64,000 nt of DNA from JAWKWH01 sp963669455 (GCA_963669455.1 OY770026.1:3100001-3164000); one strand, 5' to 3'; positions 17,367 through 26,507 are shown, numbered from the stretch's first letter. Numbers and translations: made by a program. The notes: generated from the sequence alone by a model not told the origin.

Positions 17367-19004
17367 TCAAGGCGACGCTTCTGCTGAAAACCGAAAATCG
17401 GCGAACTGTTCGCGCAATCTGGTCTTCTGGATCTTCCCCGTGGCGGTATGCGGAATCTCATCGACGAAGGCAACTTCGTCCGGCATCCACCATTTGGCTA
17501 TTTTACCATCCATGAAGCTCAATATGTCGTCTTTCGTCGGCTCGCAACCGGGTTTTCGAACAACCACCAGCAACGGCCGTTCGTCCCATTTCGGATGGGC
17601 GATACCGATAACCGCTGCCTCGGCTACATCGTGGTGGCCGACAGCGAGGTTTTCCAGATCGATCGTGGAAATCCATTCGCCACCGGACTTGATCACGTCC
17701 TTTGCCCGATCGGTGATCTGCATGTAGCCATGTTGATCGATATGCGCCACATCGCCAGTGTCGAACCAGCCTTCCTCGTCGAACTGTTCGGTGCCTGTGC
17801 CTCGATAATAACTACCCGCAACAGCCGGGCCGCGTACCTTCAACCGCCCGAAAGTCTTGCTATCCCAGGGGTGCTCGTTGTTTTCGTCGTCGGTGATTTT
17901 CATCTCCACACCAAAAGGGGCGTAACCCTGCTTGCCCTTGAGATCAAGCAGTTCCTCGCCTTTAAGACCGGCCAATTGCGGCTTTAACGTGCCGAGACTC
18001 CCAAGCGGACTCATTTCGGTCATGCCCCATGCGTGGACGACGTCGACGTCGTAGTTTTCCTGAAACTTTTGTGTCATCGACCGGGGGCAGGCAGACCCGC
18101 CGATGACAACCCTGTTGAGGTAAGGTAATTTCTTGCCGGTTTCCTCCAAATACTGCAACAACATCAACCAGACGGTGGGTACGGCTGCGGTGAGGGACAC
18201 TTTTTCCGTATCGAGCATCTCATAGATGGCTTCTCCATCCATGCGCCCGCCTGGCATGACCAGTTTTGCACCGGTCAACGGGGCTGAATGGGCAATCCCC
18301 CAGGCGTTGGCGTGAAACATCGGCACAACGGGCAGCACCGTTTCCATTGACGACATCGACAATGCGTCCGGCAGGCTGGCTATCAGGCCATGGATGACAT
18401 TCGACCGGTGGCTGTAGACAACGCCTTTGGGATTGCCGGTGGTTCCCGATGTGTAACACATTCCAGAAGCAGCATCCTCGGCAAGCTCAACCCATTGGAA
18501 ATCACCATCGGCGCCTGAAATCCAGTCCTCATAGGCGACTGCATCCTGCAGGCTCGTTTCCGGCATATTGGCCGCATCGGTGAGCACAATCACCTTCCTC
18601 AGTGATTTGACGCTCGATGCGATTTTTTCCAGGATTGGCAGAAAGGTAAGATCGGTAATAACCGCCTTGTCTTCAGCATCGTTCATGATCCAGGCGAGTT
18701 GCTCGGGAAACAGCCGCGGGTTAAGCGTGTGATAAACACCTCCCATTCCCATAATGCCGTACCAGGTTTCGAGATGGCGGGCAGTATTCCATGCCAGAGT
18801 GGCAATGCGATCGCCTGGTGCAAACCCTTCTCTTGCCAGTTTTTGCGCCACCTGAAGGGAGCGTTGGTGCAGTGTTTTGTAGCTGGTTCTTACGATGGGG
18901 CCTTCGATTGACCGTGACACGATCTCCTGTTCCGGATGCTGCGCGGCAGCGTGATCGATGATCTTGTGGCACAGTAGCGGCCAATCCTGCATGGTTCCTA
19001 GCAT
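17367..19004 (-). CDS. Acyl-CoA ligase (DmdB-like, AMP-forming)
   Basis: A 545-residue member of the adenylate-forming superfamily that activates a carboxylic acid with ATP and CoA. Motifs: A3 loop MCYTSGTTGNPKGVVYSH (about residues 182-199), A5 HAWGMTEMSPLGS, A7/A8 WFDTGDVAHIDQHGYMQI and DRAKDVIKSGGEWIS, and the A10 lysine in HTATGKIQKTRL. Length and the segments around NTARHLETWYGIMGMGG resemble alphaproteobacterial methylmercaptopropionate-CoA ligase DmdB, which would mean DMSP demethylation. Medium-chain fatty acid or other substrates are equally possible from sequence alone. No other dmd gene is in the window. Confidence 0.85.
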   Translation of the reverse strand: MLGTMQDWPLLCHKIIDHAAAQHPEQEIVSRSIEGPIVRTSYKTLHQRSLQVAQKLAREGFAPGDRIATLAWNTARHLETWYGIMGMGGVYHTLNPRLFPEQLAWIMNDAEDKAVITDLTFLPILEKIASSVKSLRKVIVLTDAANMPETSLQDAVAYEDWISGADGDFQWVELAEDAASGMCYTSGTTGNPKGVVYSHRSNVIHGLIASLPDALSMSSMETVLPVVPMFHANAWGIAHSAPLTGAKLVMPGGRMDGEAIYEMLDTEKVSLTAAVPTVWLMLLQYLEETGKKLPYLNRVVIGGSACPRSMTQKFQENYDVDVVHAWGMTEMSPLGSLGTLKPQLAGLKGEELLDLKGKQGYAPFGVEMKITDDENNEHPWDSKTFGRLKVRGPAVAGSYYRGTGTEQFDEEGWFDTGDVAHIDQHGYMQITDRAKDVIKSGGEWISTIDLENLAVGHHDVAEAAVIGIAHPKWDERPLLVVVRKPGCEPTKDDILSFMDGKIAKWWMPDEVAFVDEIPHTATGKIQKTRLREQFADFRFSAEASP

Positions 19005-19198
19005 TACGTTCCTCCCGGTTGATGCCGAATTCGGCTGCTTCCAATATTGTTATTCTATTGTGATTGGCTAATCAAAATTGTCCAGCTACAACATGGCATT
19101 ACCTACTGATTCGCCCCGATTGAACCATGGTCGGGCGTGATGATTAACTGCGGGGGGGGTGTGCGTTTTGTATTGAGGTACGCATGACTGACTAAATT

Positions 19199-19555
19199 AT
19201 GGACTTGACGAAGAAAATGCCGATTTCGCTTGAAGCCGTTGAACTGGAACTTGCTCTGCAATTGCAGGATATCGTCTCCAAAGGTTTCGAGGACAGTGTC
19301 CAAAATGCCGTTGAGACGGCGGGATATGACTATCTGTTCCAGTTTCCAGCTGGAGATGATGAGGGGCATCAGCGCGTTGCCGCCATCAGCGCCGGCAAGG
19401 GAGAGGAACGGCACATCCTGCTGGTTCACCTGGCCGATGACGGCGAGACGCTTAGGGTAGAGGTGCCGAACAGCGATACCAACACTATTGCAGATTTCGC
19501 CGCCTCCTATGCAGGCTTGATGGATCATTTTGCAGCGCCACCGGCCGCTGCATAG
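19199..19555 (+). CDS. Hypothetical protein, 118 residues
   Basis: An acidic protein, alpha-helical at the start (ISLEAVELELALQLQDIVSKG) and probably alpha/beta later (HILLVHLADDGETLRVEVPN). It has no signal peptide, membrane segment or known motif. The ATG at 19199 has no strong ribosome site; an ATG at 19217 preceded by GACGAAG is an alternative. It stands alone between two metabolic genes and is followed by the palindromic element at 19627-19736. Function not recognised. Confidence 0.6.
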   Translation: MDLTKKMPISLEAVELELALQLQDIVSKGFEDSVQNAVETAGYDYLFQFPAGDDEGHQRVAAISAGKGEERHILLVHLADDGETLRVEVPNSDTNTIADFAASYAGLMDHFAAPPAAA

Positions 19556-19626
19556 GCCCTGCCAGTATACTGATTTTGGGATTGGTGTGAGCAGGACCAG
19601 CGTTTTATGGTTTCAACCAAAGACAA

Positions 19627-19736
19627 GAGCATCCAGGGCGTTTCGCGGTTACTTGGAACCGTGACAACGCCTGTACCCGCTTGGAACCATTGAAGCATTT
19701 TTCGCTTCTATGGTTCCGCCTGAGCGAAAGATGCCC
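19627..19736 (-). repeat. Interspersed palindromic element, copy 1
   Basis: A structured 110-base intergenic element. Read on the minus strand it shares its order of motifs with 63482-63582: GGGCATCTTTCGC, then GCGAAAAATGCTTCAAT, CCAAGCGGGTA, GGCGTTGTCACGGTT and TAACCGCGAAA. Internal pairings are GGAACCATTGAAGC (19683-19696) with GCTTCTATGGTTCC (19704-19717), 13 of 14 bases, and CGGTT with AACCG. The ends AGGGCGTTTCGC (19635-19646) and GCGAAAGATGCCCT (19724-19737) are imperfect inverted repeats. It is comparable in kind to the RIME/BIME-type intergenic repeats of Rhizobiales; family membership has not been checked. Confidence 0.75.
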
Positions 19737-19768
19737 TAGGTTCAGTCATCTGACAAAGGGCCTGACGC

Positions 19769-21160
19769 ATGAATGATATTCCACTGACCAACGTACAAAC
19801 CCGCGATATTGAAGCGGTTTTGCATCCCTATACACCGTTGCATAAACTGTCCGATGGCGGCCCGTTGGTCATGTCGCGCGGCAAGGGCGTTTATCTCTAC
19901 GATACGCAGGGCAAGGAGTATATCGAGGGCATGGCCGGCCTTTGGTGTGCCGGTCTCGGGTTTGGCGACGAGGAGATGATCGAGGCCGCCACCGAGCAGA
20001 TGCGCACCCTGCCCTATTATCACCTGTTTGGCGCCAAGGGGATGGAACCGGCCGTCGAGCTGGCCGAGCAACTCAAAGAGCTTGCGCCGGTGCCCATCTC
20101 CAAAGTGTTTTTCACCTCGTCCGGTTCGGAGGCGAACGATACCCAGGTCAAGCTTGCCTGGTATCTGAACAATGCGCTTGGACGGCCGGAAAAGAAAAAA
20201 ATCATCAGCCGCATCAAAGCCTATCACGGGGTCACCATCATGTCCGGCTCATTGACCGGATTGCCGTTTGCCCATGACGGTTTTGATCTTCCCGTTGATC
20301 GCGTCCTGCATGCCGATTGCCCGCATTTTTACCGGTATGGCGAGGACGGCGAGAGCGAAGCGGAGTTCGTGACGCGATTGGCCAGCAATTTGTGCGCACT
20401 GATAGAACGCGAAGGTCCGGAAACGATCGCTGCTATGATCGCCGAACCGGTGATGGGTGCCGGCGGTGTCATCGTTCCCCCACAAAGCTATTTTGCCGCT
20501 ATCAGGCCAATTCTTGAAGAGCACGATATTATGCTGATCGCCGACGAGGTGATTTGCGGGTTCGGGCGAACTGGAAACTGGTGGGGCGCGGAAACGCTTG
20601 GCATGACGCCGAAAACCATATCGGCGGCGAAACAACTGACGGCGGCCTATGCCCCCCTTGGAGCGGTGATGGTGCCGGAAGATGTTTATCAGGCCTATGT
20701 CGATCACTCGGCCAAGCTCGGCACATTCGGCCATGGATACACCTATGGCGGCCATCCACTTGGTTGCGCACTGGGGGTCAAGGCAATCGAAATCTACAAG
20801 AAGCGCAACATTATCGAGCGCGTACGAAATCTGTCACAGCGTTTTGCCGGGAAACTGAACCGTCTTGCCGATAACCCGCTGGTTGGCGAGGTCCGGTTGT
20901 GCGGGCTTGTCGGCGGCGTGGAACTCGTGGCCGACAAGGCGACGAAACGACCGTTCAATCCGAAACACGGTGTCGGGGCAAGGTTGATGAAATTTTTGGA
21001 AGCGCGCGGCGCCATTCTACGCGCCATCGGCGACACGGTGGCGATTTGCCCGCCGATGATCATCAGCGAAGAGGAACTCGACGAACTGATCGAAAGGCTC
21101 AAAGGCGCGCTTGACGACACGGAAGCCTGGGTGTCGACGGAAAACCTGCGCGCACCGTAA
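19769..21160 (+). CDS. Class III (omega) aminotransferase
   Basis: A 463-residue PLP enzyme of the aspartate-aminotransferase-like class III group, close to omega-amino-acid/pyruvate or putrescine-type transaminases. Evident segments are HPYTPLHKLSDGGPLV, GMAGLWCAGLGFGDEEM, FFTSSGSEANDTQVKLAWY, AYHGVTIMSGSLTG, ADEVICGFGRTGNWWG and the PLP-lysine region SAAKQLTAAYAPLGAV (Lys near 288), followed by FGHGYTYGGHP. The start is ATG at 19769. No neighbour indicates the substrate; beta-alanine, GABA, taurine or a polyamine are all plausible. Confidence 0.9.
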   Translation: MNDIPLTNVQTRDIEAVLHPYTPLHKLSDGGPLVMSRGKGVYLYDTQGKEYIEGMAGLWCAGLGFGDEEMIEAATEQMRTLPYYHLFGAKGMEPAVELAEQLKELAPVPISKVFFTSSGSEANDTQVKLAWYLNNALGRPEKKKIISRIKAYHGVTIMSGSLTGLPFAHDGFDLPVDRVLHADCPHFYRYGEDGESEAEFVTRLASNLCALIEREGPETIAAMIAEPVMGAGGVIVPPQSYFAAIRPILEEHDIMLIADEVICGFGRTGNWWGAETLGMTPKTISAAKQLTAAYAPLGAVMVPEDVYQAYVDHSAKLGTFGHGYTYGGHPLGCALGVKAIEIYKKRNIIERVRNLSQRFAGKLNRLADNPLVGEVRLCGLVGGVELVADKATKRPFNPKHGVGARLMKFLEARGAILRAIGDTVAICPPMIISEEELDELIERLKGALDDTEAWVSTENLRAP

Positions 21161-21240
21161 AACATGGACAAGCGGAAATAACGGAGCAGGCGTTACAGTA
21201 TCCGTGGAAATGTTTTTATGATTTTATCGCTCGCAGAGCT

Positions 21241-21639
21241 TCAGCAGCCGCCTCCACCACCTCCTCCACCGGTGCCATAGTCACGTTTGGTGTCGAATAG
21301 GATCACTGTTTCCAGCCGCGCTTCGGCTTCGGTTTTCCTTTCAGGTTCAGCAAAGCAACTGCCATAGACAAAATCCAGAGCCCCGACGACGAGGTCCTCA
21401 GTGGTTTTTTTCCGTGCCTTCTTTCTCGCCAGCCGCACTTCCTCGCGTTTTCGGGCAGCCTCACGATTGTTGTTTTTGCGCTGCTCGGACTCTGTCGCAA
21501 CCCTCGTCACGAATTCAGTCGTTGCCGGATCGCCTCCCCCATTGACACAACCGGCCAGAGGAATGGCCGCCACCACAAGGACTGCCGAAACTGTCAGACA
21601 GCTGGATTTACCTTTGCTCGAATTGAAGCTTCTAGACAT
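21241..21639 (-). CDS. Putative lipoprotein with poly-glycine-cysteine C-terminus
   Basis: A 132-residue protein beginning MSRSFNSSKGKSSC with a hydrophobic segment (LTVSAVLVVAAIPLAGC) ending in the lipobox LAGC, so it is probably a lipoprotein. The middle is very basic and helical (REAARKREEVRLARKKARKK). The extreme C-terminus is eight glycines and a final cysteine. The ATG at 21639 follows GGCGGGG; a GTG at 21669 would add ten residues. No family recognised. The Gly8-Cys end is unusual and worth checking against other genomes. Confidence 0.65.
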   Translation of the reverse strand: MSRSFNSSKGKSSCLTVSAVLVVAAIPLAGCVNGGGDPATTEFVTRVATESEQRKNNNREAARKREEVRLARKKARKKTTEDLVVGALDFVYGSCFAEPERKTEAEARLETVILFDTKRDYGTGGGGGGGGC

Positions 21640-21860
21640 AAGTCCCCGCCAATATTTGCCAATCTGCACTTAACCATTTGGGAGAATGTGCCTAGTTGAG
21701 GGGCGACTGAGAACCACCGAAGCCCAGTTATTTTGGTACAGATGAACCATTTGGTCTGGAAAAGTTCTGTTTTCAAACATGCTCTCTGCATGTTTTATTG
21801 GCCTTGTCCGCCACCAAACGGGGGACAGGCCTGTAGAGAATTTTTGTGGGGCAGGATTTC

Positions 21861-22952
21861 ATGACCGGCAATGATGTTACCAGCATTCAAAGCGCTCTGT
21901 TGGAGGCAGCCGTTGGCGATAGGGCATTTGATGATGTCGTGCAGACCATCGTTGACCACTTTGGCGGCGGTGGCGGGGTCATATTCGAGCTAAACCGAAA
22001 AACCGGGGTCATTGGCCATTGGGCCACACCAGATCTTGTCATCGGCGATAGTGGTTACGATCAGCATATAAACTCGATCAATCCGAGAATGCACTATACG
22101 CTTCGCCATGCTCCCGGCAGCACGGTATATGAGGGCCGCTTTACAAATGACCGCGGCATTGACGGGCATGAGTTTTATGACTGGCTCAACCGATTTGCCG
22201 GATTTCGATATTTTTTGGGAATGCGCCTGTACGATGAGGGTGACACATCGGTCTTTCATTCCATCGAGTTTGGCAAACGACACGCCCATCCAGAACCCGA
22301 GGAGATTGAGAGGTTTGGTTCAATAGCGCGTTCCGTCGGCAATGCATGGCGACTTTCAAAAAGAACTCATCGGGAGCCGGATGATGAAGCACCATTCCCA
22401 TGGACACTTGATTATCTGCCGTGGGCGATTTTCGCGCTGTCATCTGACGGGAGGTGTTTGCATTCGAACAAGGCAGGCAGGAGAATGCTGGACACGGGCT
22501 ATTTCCTGACGATTGTGGACGGGGTTCTCACCGCAAGCGACAAACGATCATCGCGGCAATTCAGAGACCTGATTGCAACAGGGCTGTCGGGTGCTACATC
22601 GGAAACACTGCTTTGGTCGGACGACCGGATCCCGTCAATTGCACAGGCAATCCCAACCGGCAACAACAGTATGATCCGGTCTGATCAGCCCGCGTTACTT
22701 GTCTACATCACTGACCCTGCGATAGAGCGCGATCGGGCAGCTGCCTTGATTTCAAGGCTGTTCAAACTTTCCAAGGCAGAAACGAACCTGGTTACCGCGC
22801 TATCTGACGGATCGAGCCTAATTGAGGCAGCGGAAAAATTGAATATTACCCGTAATACCGCGCGCAATCAGCTTCAAAGCATATACGGCAAAACCGGAAC
22901 TCGTCGTCAGCAGGAATTATTGGCCCGGATTCTGGGTGTCATCGATAGTTGA
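21861..22952 (+). CDS. LuxR-family helix-turn-helix regulator
   Basis: A 363-residue regulator with a C-terminal LuxR-type DNA-binding domain: LSKAETNLVTALSDGSSL and AAEKLNITRNTARNQLQS, then IYGKTGTRRQQEL. The N-terminal 290 residues contain no response-regulator receiver and no clear autoinducer-binding domain. They look like a GAF/PAS-type sensor region of the kind common in alphaproteobacterial LuxR-like proteins (WTLDYLPWAIFALSSDG). The ATG at 21861 has GGCAGGA five bases upstream; a GTG at 21846 is also open. It stands alone, so its targets are unknown. Confidence 0.8.
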   Translation: MTGNDVTSIQSALLEAAVGDRAFDDVVQTIVDHFGGGGGVIFELNRKTGVIGHWATPDLVIGDSGYDQHINSINPRMHYTLRHAPGSTVYEGRFTNDRGIDGHEFYDWLNRFAGFRYFLGMRLYDEGDTSVFHSIEFGKRHAHPEPEEIERFGSIARSVGNAWRLSKRTHREPDDEAPFPWTLDYLPWAIFALSSDGRCLHSNKAGRRMLDTGYFLTIVDGVLTASDKRSSRQFRDLIATGLSGATSETLLWSDDRIPSIAQAIPTGNNSMIRSDQPALLVYITDPAIERDRAAALISRLFKLSKAETNLVTALSDGSSLIEAAEKLNITRNTARNQLQSIYGKTGTRRQQELLARILGVIDS

Positions 22953-23033
22953 CGCTTGATGTTGTCAACTTCTGTTCCGGGACCTGTTGATCCTTTCTTT
23001 TTACGTCACAGATACAGAAGGGTCTGCGGACAT

Positions 23034-25703
23034 TCAGGTTTGCCCGTTTCGCACGGCAGCCTGTGCGGCGGCCAACCGGGCAATTGGCACTCGGAACGGC
23101 GAGCAGGAAACGTAATCCAGTCCAACCTGCTCACAAAAGGTGATTGAAGCCGGGTCGCCGCCATGCTCACCACAGATGCCAAGCTTGATGTCCGGCCGGG
23201 CGGAGCGGCCTTTTTCGGCAGCCATCCTGACCAGTTCGCCGACGCCGTCAATATCCAGCGAGACAAACGGATCCTGATCGACAATGCCTTTTTGCCGGTA
23301 GGTCTCAATAAATGACGATGCGTCGTCGCGGGACAGGCCAAAGGTCGTTTGCGTCAGGTCATTGGTGCCAAACGAGAAGAATTCGGCCGCCTCGGCAATC
23401 ACATTGGCGCGAATGGCGGCGCGTGGCAGTTCGATCATCGTGCCAACCAGATAGTCAATCTCCACACCGTTTTCCGCCATCACATCCCGTGCCACCTGGT
23501 CGATGCGGTTCTTGACGAAATCCAGCTCCTTCCTGATGCCGACAAGTGGAACCATGACTTCCGGAACCACGTGGCTGCCCGCCTTTTTGCCCGCCTCGAT
23601 CGCCGCTTCAAAAATGGCGCGGGCCTGCATTTCGGCTATTTCGGGATAGGAAATTGCCAAGCGGCAACCGCGATGGCCGAGCATCGGATTGAACTCATGC
23701 AGCGCTTCGGTGCGCTGACGCAGTTTCTCGGCCGAAATTCCCATCGCACCGGCGACTTCGGCGATCTCTTCTTCGGTGCTCGGCAAAAACTCGTGCAGGG
23801 GCGGATCAAGCAACCTGATGGTCAGCGGCAGGCCGGCCATGATTTCGAACAGTTCGACAAAGTCGGACCGCTGCATCGGCAGAAGTTTGGCAAGCGCCTT
23901 GCGCCGGCCCTCTTCGTTGCCGGCGAGGATCATCTCGCGCATCGTCATGATGCGGTCACCCTCAAAGAACATGTGCTCGGTACGGCAGAGCCCGATCCCC
24001 TCGGCGCCAAACGATCGTGCCGTGCGCGCATCGGCAAGCGTCTCGGCATTGGTGCGCACCTTCATACGCCGCACCTCGTCTGCCCATTCCATGATGGCGG
24101 CAAATTCGCCGGAAAGCTCCGGCTGAAGCATGGCAACGGCGCCGGCAAGCACCTGTCCGGTTCCGCCATCAAGGGTGATCACATCGCCCTTGGCAAATGT
24201 CCGGCCCATGGCGATCAGCGTTTCATTGCGATAGTCCACCCGCAACGTGCCGGCACCGGACACGCATGGCTTGCCCATGCCGCGCGCCACCACTGCGGCA
24301 TGGCTGGTCATGCCACCGCGCGTCGTCAAAATACCTTCGGCGGCGTGCATGCCGTGAATGTCTTCCGGGCTTGTCTCCACACGAACCAGGATGGCGGGCC
24401 GGTTGGCGGAACGCATTTCTTCCGCCTCATCGGAGGAAAATACGATTTCGCCGGTTGCCGCACCGGGGGAGGCTGGAAGTCCCATGGCGATCACATCGCG
24501 GTTCACATCGGGATCGATTGTCGGATGAAGCAGCTGATCGAGCGATCCGGGCTCGATACGGCATATAGCCTCGGGCCTGGACAACAGGCCTTCATCGGCC
24601 ATTTCTGCTGCGATTTTCAGGGCCGCCTTGGCGGTGCGCTTGCCCGAGCGCGTCTGTAGCATCCATAATTTGCCGCGCTCGATGGTGAATTCCAGATCCT
24701 GCATGTCGCGGTAATGCGCCTCGAGTTTTTCGGCGATCTGCCGGAATTCGTCGAACGCCTCGGGCATCAGCTTTTCCAGCGACGGCTTGTCGGAACCGGC
24801 TGCGATGCGCGCCTGTTCGGTGATGTTTTGCGGGGTTCTGATGCCGGCCACCACGTCCTCGCCCTGGGCATTGACCAGAAACTCGCCATAGAGTTTGTTT
24901 TCGCCGGTCGACGGATTGCGGGTAAAGGCAACGCCAGTCGCCGAGGTTTCGCCCATATTGCCGAACACCATCGCCTGGATATTGACCGCTGTGCCCCAGG
25001 ATTGCGGAATGTCGTGCAGCTTGCGATAGGTGTTGGCGCGCGCGTTCATCCAGCTGGAAAACACCGCCCCGATCGCACCCCATAATTGCTCAAAGGAATC
25101 CTGAGGGAACGGCACGCCCAGTTCCTTGGCAATTTTGTCCTTGTAGAGGCCAACAATATGCTTCCAGTGCTCGGCGTTAATGTCGGTGTCGAGTTCGCAA
25201 TCCGCCCTGGCCTTTTCGTCTTCCAGGATTTCCTCAAATACCTCATGATCGAGCCCCATGACGACGTCGGAATACATCTGGATAAAGCGGCGGTAGCTGT
25301 CATAGGCGAAACGCTCGTCACCGGAATCGCGCGCCAGCGCCGACACCGTCTCGTCGTTCAGGCCAAGATTTAAAACGGTGTCCATCATGCCGGGCATGGA
25401 TGCGCGCGCGCCTGAGCGCACCGATACAAGCTGAAGGTTTTCAGGATCGCCGAATTGCCGGCCGGTGATCCCGGCCATCTGTGTCAGCGCGTCAATAACT
25501 TGTCCGCGAAGATCGTCTGGAAATTCACGCTCGTTTTCATAATAACGGTTGCAAGCCTCTGTCGTAATGGTGAAACCGGGAGGGACCGGCAGGCCAAGCG
25601 AACACATCTCAGCCAAATTCGCGCCCTTGCCGCCCAAGAGATTTTTGTCGGAAGCAGCCCCTTCCGCCGATCCGCCACCAAAACTGTAAACCCATTTGGT
25701 CAT
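23034..25703 (-). CDS. ppdK: Pyruvate, phosphate dikinase
   Basis: Interconverts pyruvate, ATP and phosphate with phosphoenolpyruvate, AMP and diphosphate. The 889-residue length is usual for bacterial enzymes. The N-terminal ATP-grasp domain starts FGGGSAEGAASDKNLLGGKG. The phosphohistidine domain has TTRGGMTSHAAVVARG (His near 457), and the C-terminal PEP/pyruvate barrel includes GICGEHGGDPAS with the catalytic Cys. A GAGAAGGA ribosome site precedes the ATG. In Hyphomicrobiales the enzyme links C4 metabolism with gluconeogenesis. Long frames on the other strand are shadows. Confidence 0.97.
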   Translation of the reverse strand: MTKWVYSFGGGSAEGAASDKNLLGGKGANLAEMCSLGLPVPPGFTITTEACNRYYENEREFPDDLRGQVIDALTQMAGITGRQFGDPENLQLVSVRSGARASMPGMMDTVLNLGLNDETVSALARDSGDERFAYDSYRRFIQMYSDVVMGLDHEVFEEILEDEKARADCELDTDINAEHWKHIVGLYKDKIAKELGVPFPQDSFEQLWGAIGAVFSSWMNARANTYRKLHDIPQSWGTAVNIQAMVFGNMGETSATGVAFTRNPSTGENKLYGEFLVNAQGEDVVAGIRTPQNITEQARIAAGSDKPSLEKLMPEAFDEFRQIAEKLEAHYRDMQDLEFTIERGKLWMLQTRSGKRTAKAALKIAAEMADEGLLSRPEAICRIEPGSLDQLLHPTIDPDVNRDVIAMGLPASPGAATGEIVFSSDEAEEMRSANRPAILVRVETSPEDIHGMHAAEGILTTRGGMTSHAAVVARGMGKPCVSGAGTLRVDYRNETLIAMGRTFAKGDVITLDGGTGQVLAGAVAMLQPELSGEFAAIMEWADEVRRMKVRTNAETLADARTARSFGAEGIGLCRTEHMFFEGDRIMTMREMILAGNEEGRRKALAKLLPMQRSDFVELFEIMAGLPLTIRLLDPPLHEFLPSTEEEIAEVAGAMGISAEKLRQRTEALHEFNPMLGHRGCRLAISYPEIAEMQARAIFEAAIEAGKKAGSHVVPEVMVPLVGIRKELDFVKNRIDQVARDVMAENGVEIDYLVGTMIELPRAAIRANVIAEAAEFFSFGTNDLTQTTFGLSRDDASSFIETYRQKGIVDQDPFVSLDIDGVGELVRMAAEKGRSARPDIKLGICGEHGGDPASITFCEQVGLDYVSCSPFRVPIARLAAAQAAVRNGQT

Positions 25704-25846
25704 CGCCGGTCCTTCTCGCCTTTCAGCATTCTGTTACCGGCTGATACTAGCAGATGACGACTTTTTCCACCGGCAAAATGTCGTTTTCCCGCAGATTGCA
25801 GCCAAACTTTCTTAATAGGGTTCAGCAAAACAATGACCGATCACGT

Positions 25847-25875
25847 TTGACGTTATTAACGCAAGGCGTTATATA
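25847..25875 (+). promoter_or_regulatory. higBA promoter with operator half-sites
   Basis: TTGACG (25847-25852), a 17-base spacer and TATATA (25870-25875) form a good sigma-70 promoter. Within the spacer and reaching into the -10 lie CGTTA (25851-25855), TAACG (25857-25861) and GCGTTA (25866-25871). TAACGC-AAG-GCGTTA is a perfect inverted repeat with a three-base centre, well placed for autorepression by HigA. Transcription should start near 25881-25882, only two or three bases before the higB ATG at 25884. Confidence 0.6.
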
Positions 25876-25883
25876 TCCTTGGT

Positions 25884-26192
25884 ATGATCCTCTCCTTCCG
25901 GTGCAAAGACACCAAGAAACTGTGGCAGGGTTACCGGTTTCCAAAATGGGCAACCATTGAACGGACTGCCTATCGCAAGCTGGCGCAGTTGGAATTGGCG
26001 ATGAGGCTTGAGGATATGGCAGCGCCTCCTACCAACGATTTGAAGCCAGAGCGGTTGAAACGGCAGGAATATTGGAGCGTCAGGATCGACGATCATTACC
26101 GGCTGCGCTTCAAGTGGATTGATGTTGGAGCAGAAGACGTTGAAATTGTTGGAGAAAGCTCCGGAACTCAGAGATACCGCAAGGATGCATGA
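25884..26192 (+). CDS. higB: HigB/RelE-type toxin of a toxin-antitoxin pair
   Basis: A 102-residue predicted mRNA interferase of the RelE/HigB group. The start MILSFRCKDTKKLWQG, then RKLAQLELAMRLEDM, PPTNDLKPERL and WSVRIDDHYRLRFKW, is the standard HigB pattern. By family knowledge it cleaves mRNA on the ribosome unless bound by the antitoxin. Toxin-first order is the HigBA arrangement. There is almost no room for a 5' leader or ribosome site before the ATG (see the promoter entry). The stop at 26190-26192 overlaps the SD-bearing start region of higA. Confidence 0.9.
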   Translation: MILSFRCKDTKKLWQGYRFPKWATIERTAYRKLAQLELAMRLEDMAAPPTNDLKPERLKRQEYWSVRIDDHYRLRFKWIDVGAEDVEIVGESSGTQRYRKDA

Positions 26193-26193
26193 T

Positions 26194-26493
26194 ATGTCAA
26201 AGAAGCTTGAACCTGTGTCACCCGGTGAAATGCTTGCCGAGGAATTCCTGATCCCGATGGGAATGAGCAAATACAGATTGGCCAAGAGCATTGGCGTTCC
26301 TGCACAACGCATTGGCGAAATCGTTGCCGGGAAACGCTCGATTACCGCCGACACGGATTTGCGGCTGTGCCGCTTCTTCGGGCTATCCGATGGTTGGTGG
26401 CTCAGACTGCAGGCGAACTATGATACCGCGATCACAAAGCGCAAGATGGGCTCGGAATTAAACAAGATCGTACCTGTCGCCAAGGTTGCCTGA
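26194..26493 (+). CDS. higA: HigA-family antitoxin, XRE-type helix-turn-helix
   Basis: A 99-residue antitoxin and autorepressor. The sequence VSPGEMLAEEFLIPMGMSKY, RLAKSIGVPAQRIGEIVAGK, then RSITADTDLRLCRFFG is the HigA/VapI XRE fold. The ATG at 26194 follows AAGGA (26181-26185) inside the end of higB; an ATG at 26185 would add three residues. Translation is likely coupled to the toxin gene. Ends 14 bases from the convergent smc stop. Confidence 0.9.
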   Translation: MSKKLEPVSPGEMLAEEFLIPMGMSKYRLAKSIGVPAQRIGEIVAGKRSITADTDLRLCRFFGLSDGWWLRLQANYDTAITKRKMGSELNKIVPVAKVA

Positions 26494-26507
26494 CAGGCCT
26501 GGCTTGA

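Noticed and set aside
23349..24659. A 436-residue frame opposite ppdK
   Set aside because: Compositional shadow of a core gene; rich in His/Gly/Arg without a domain.
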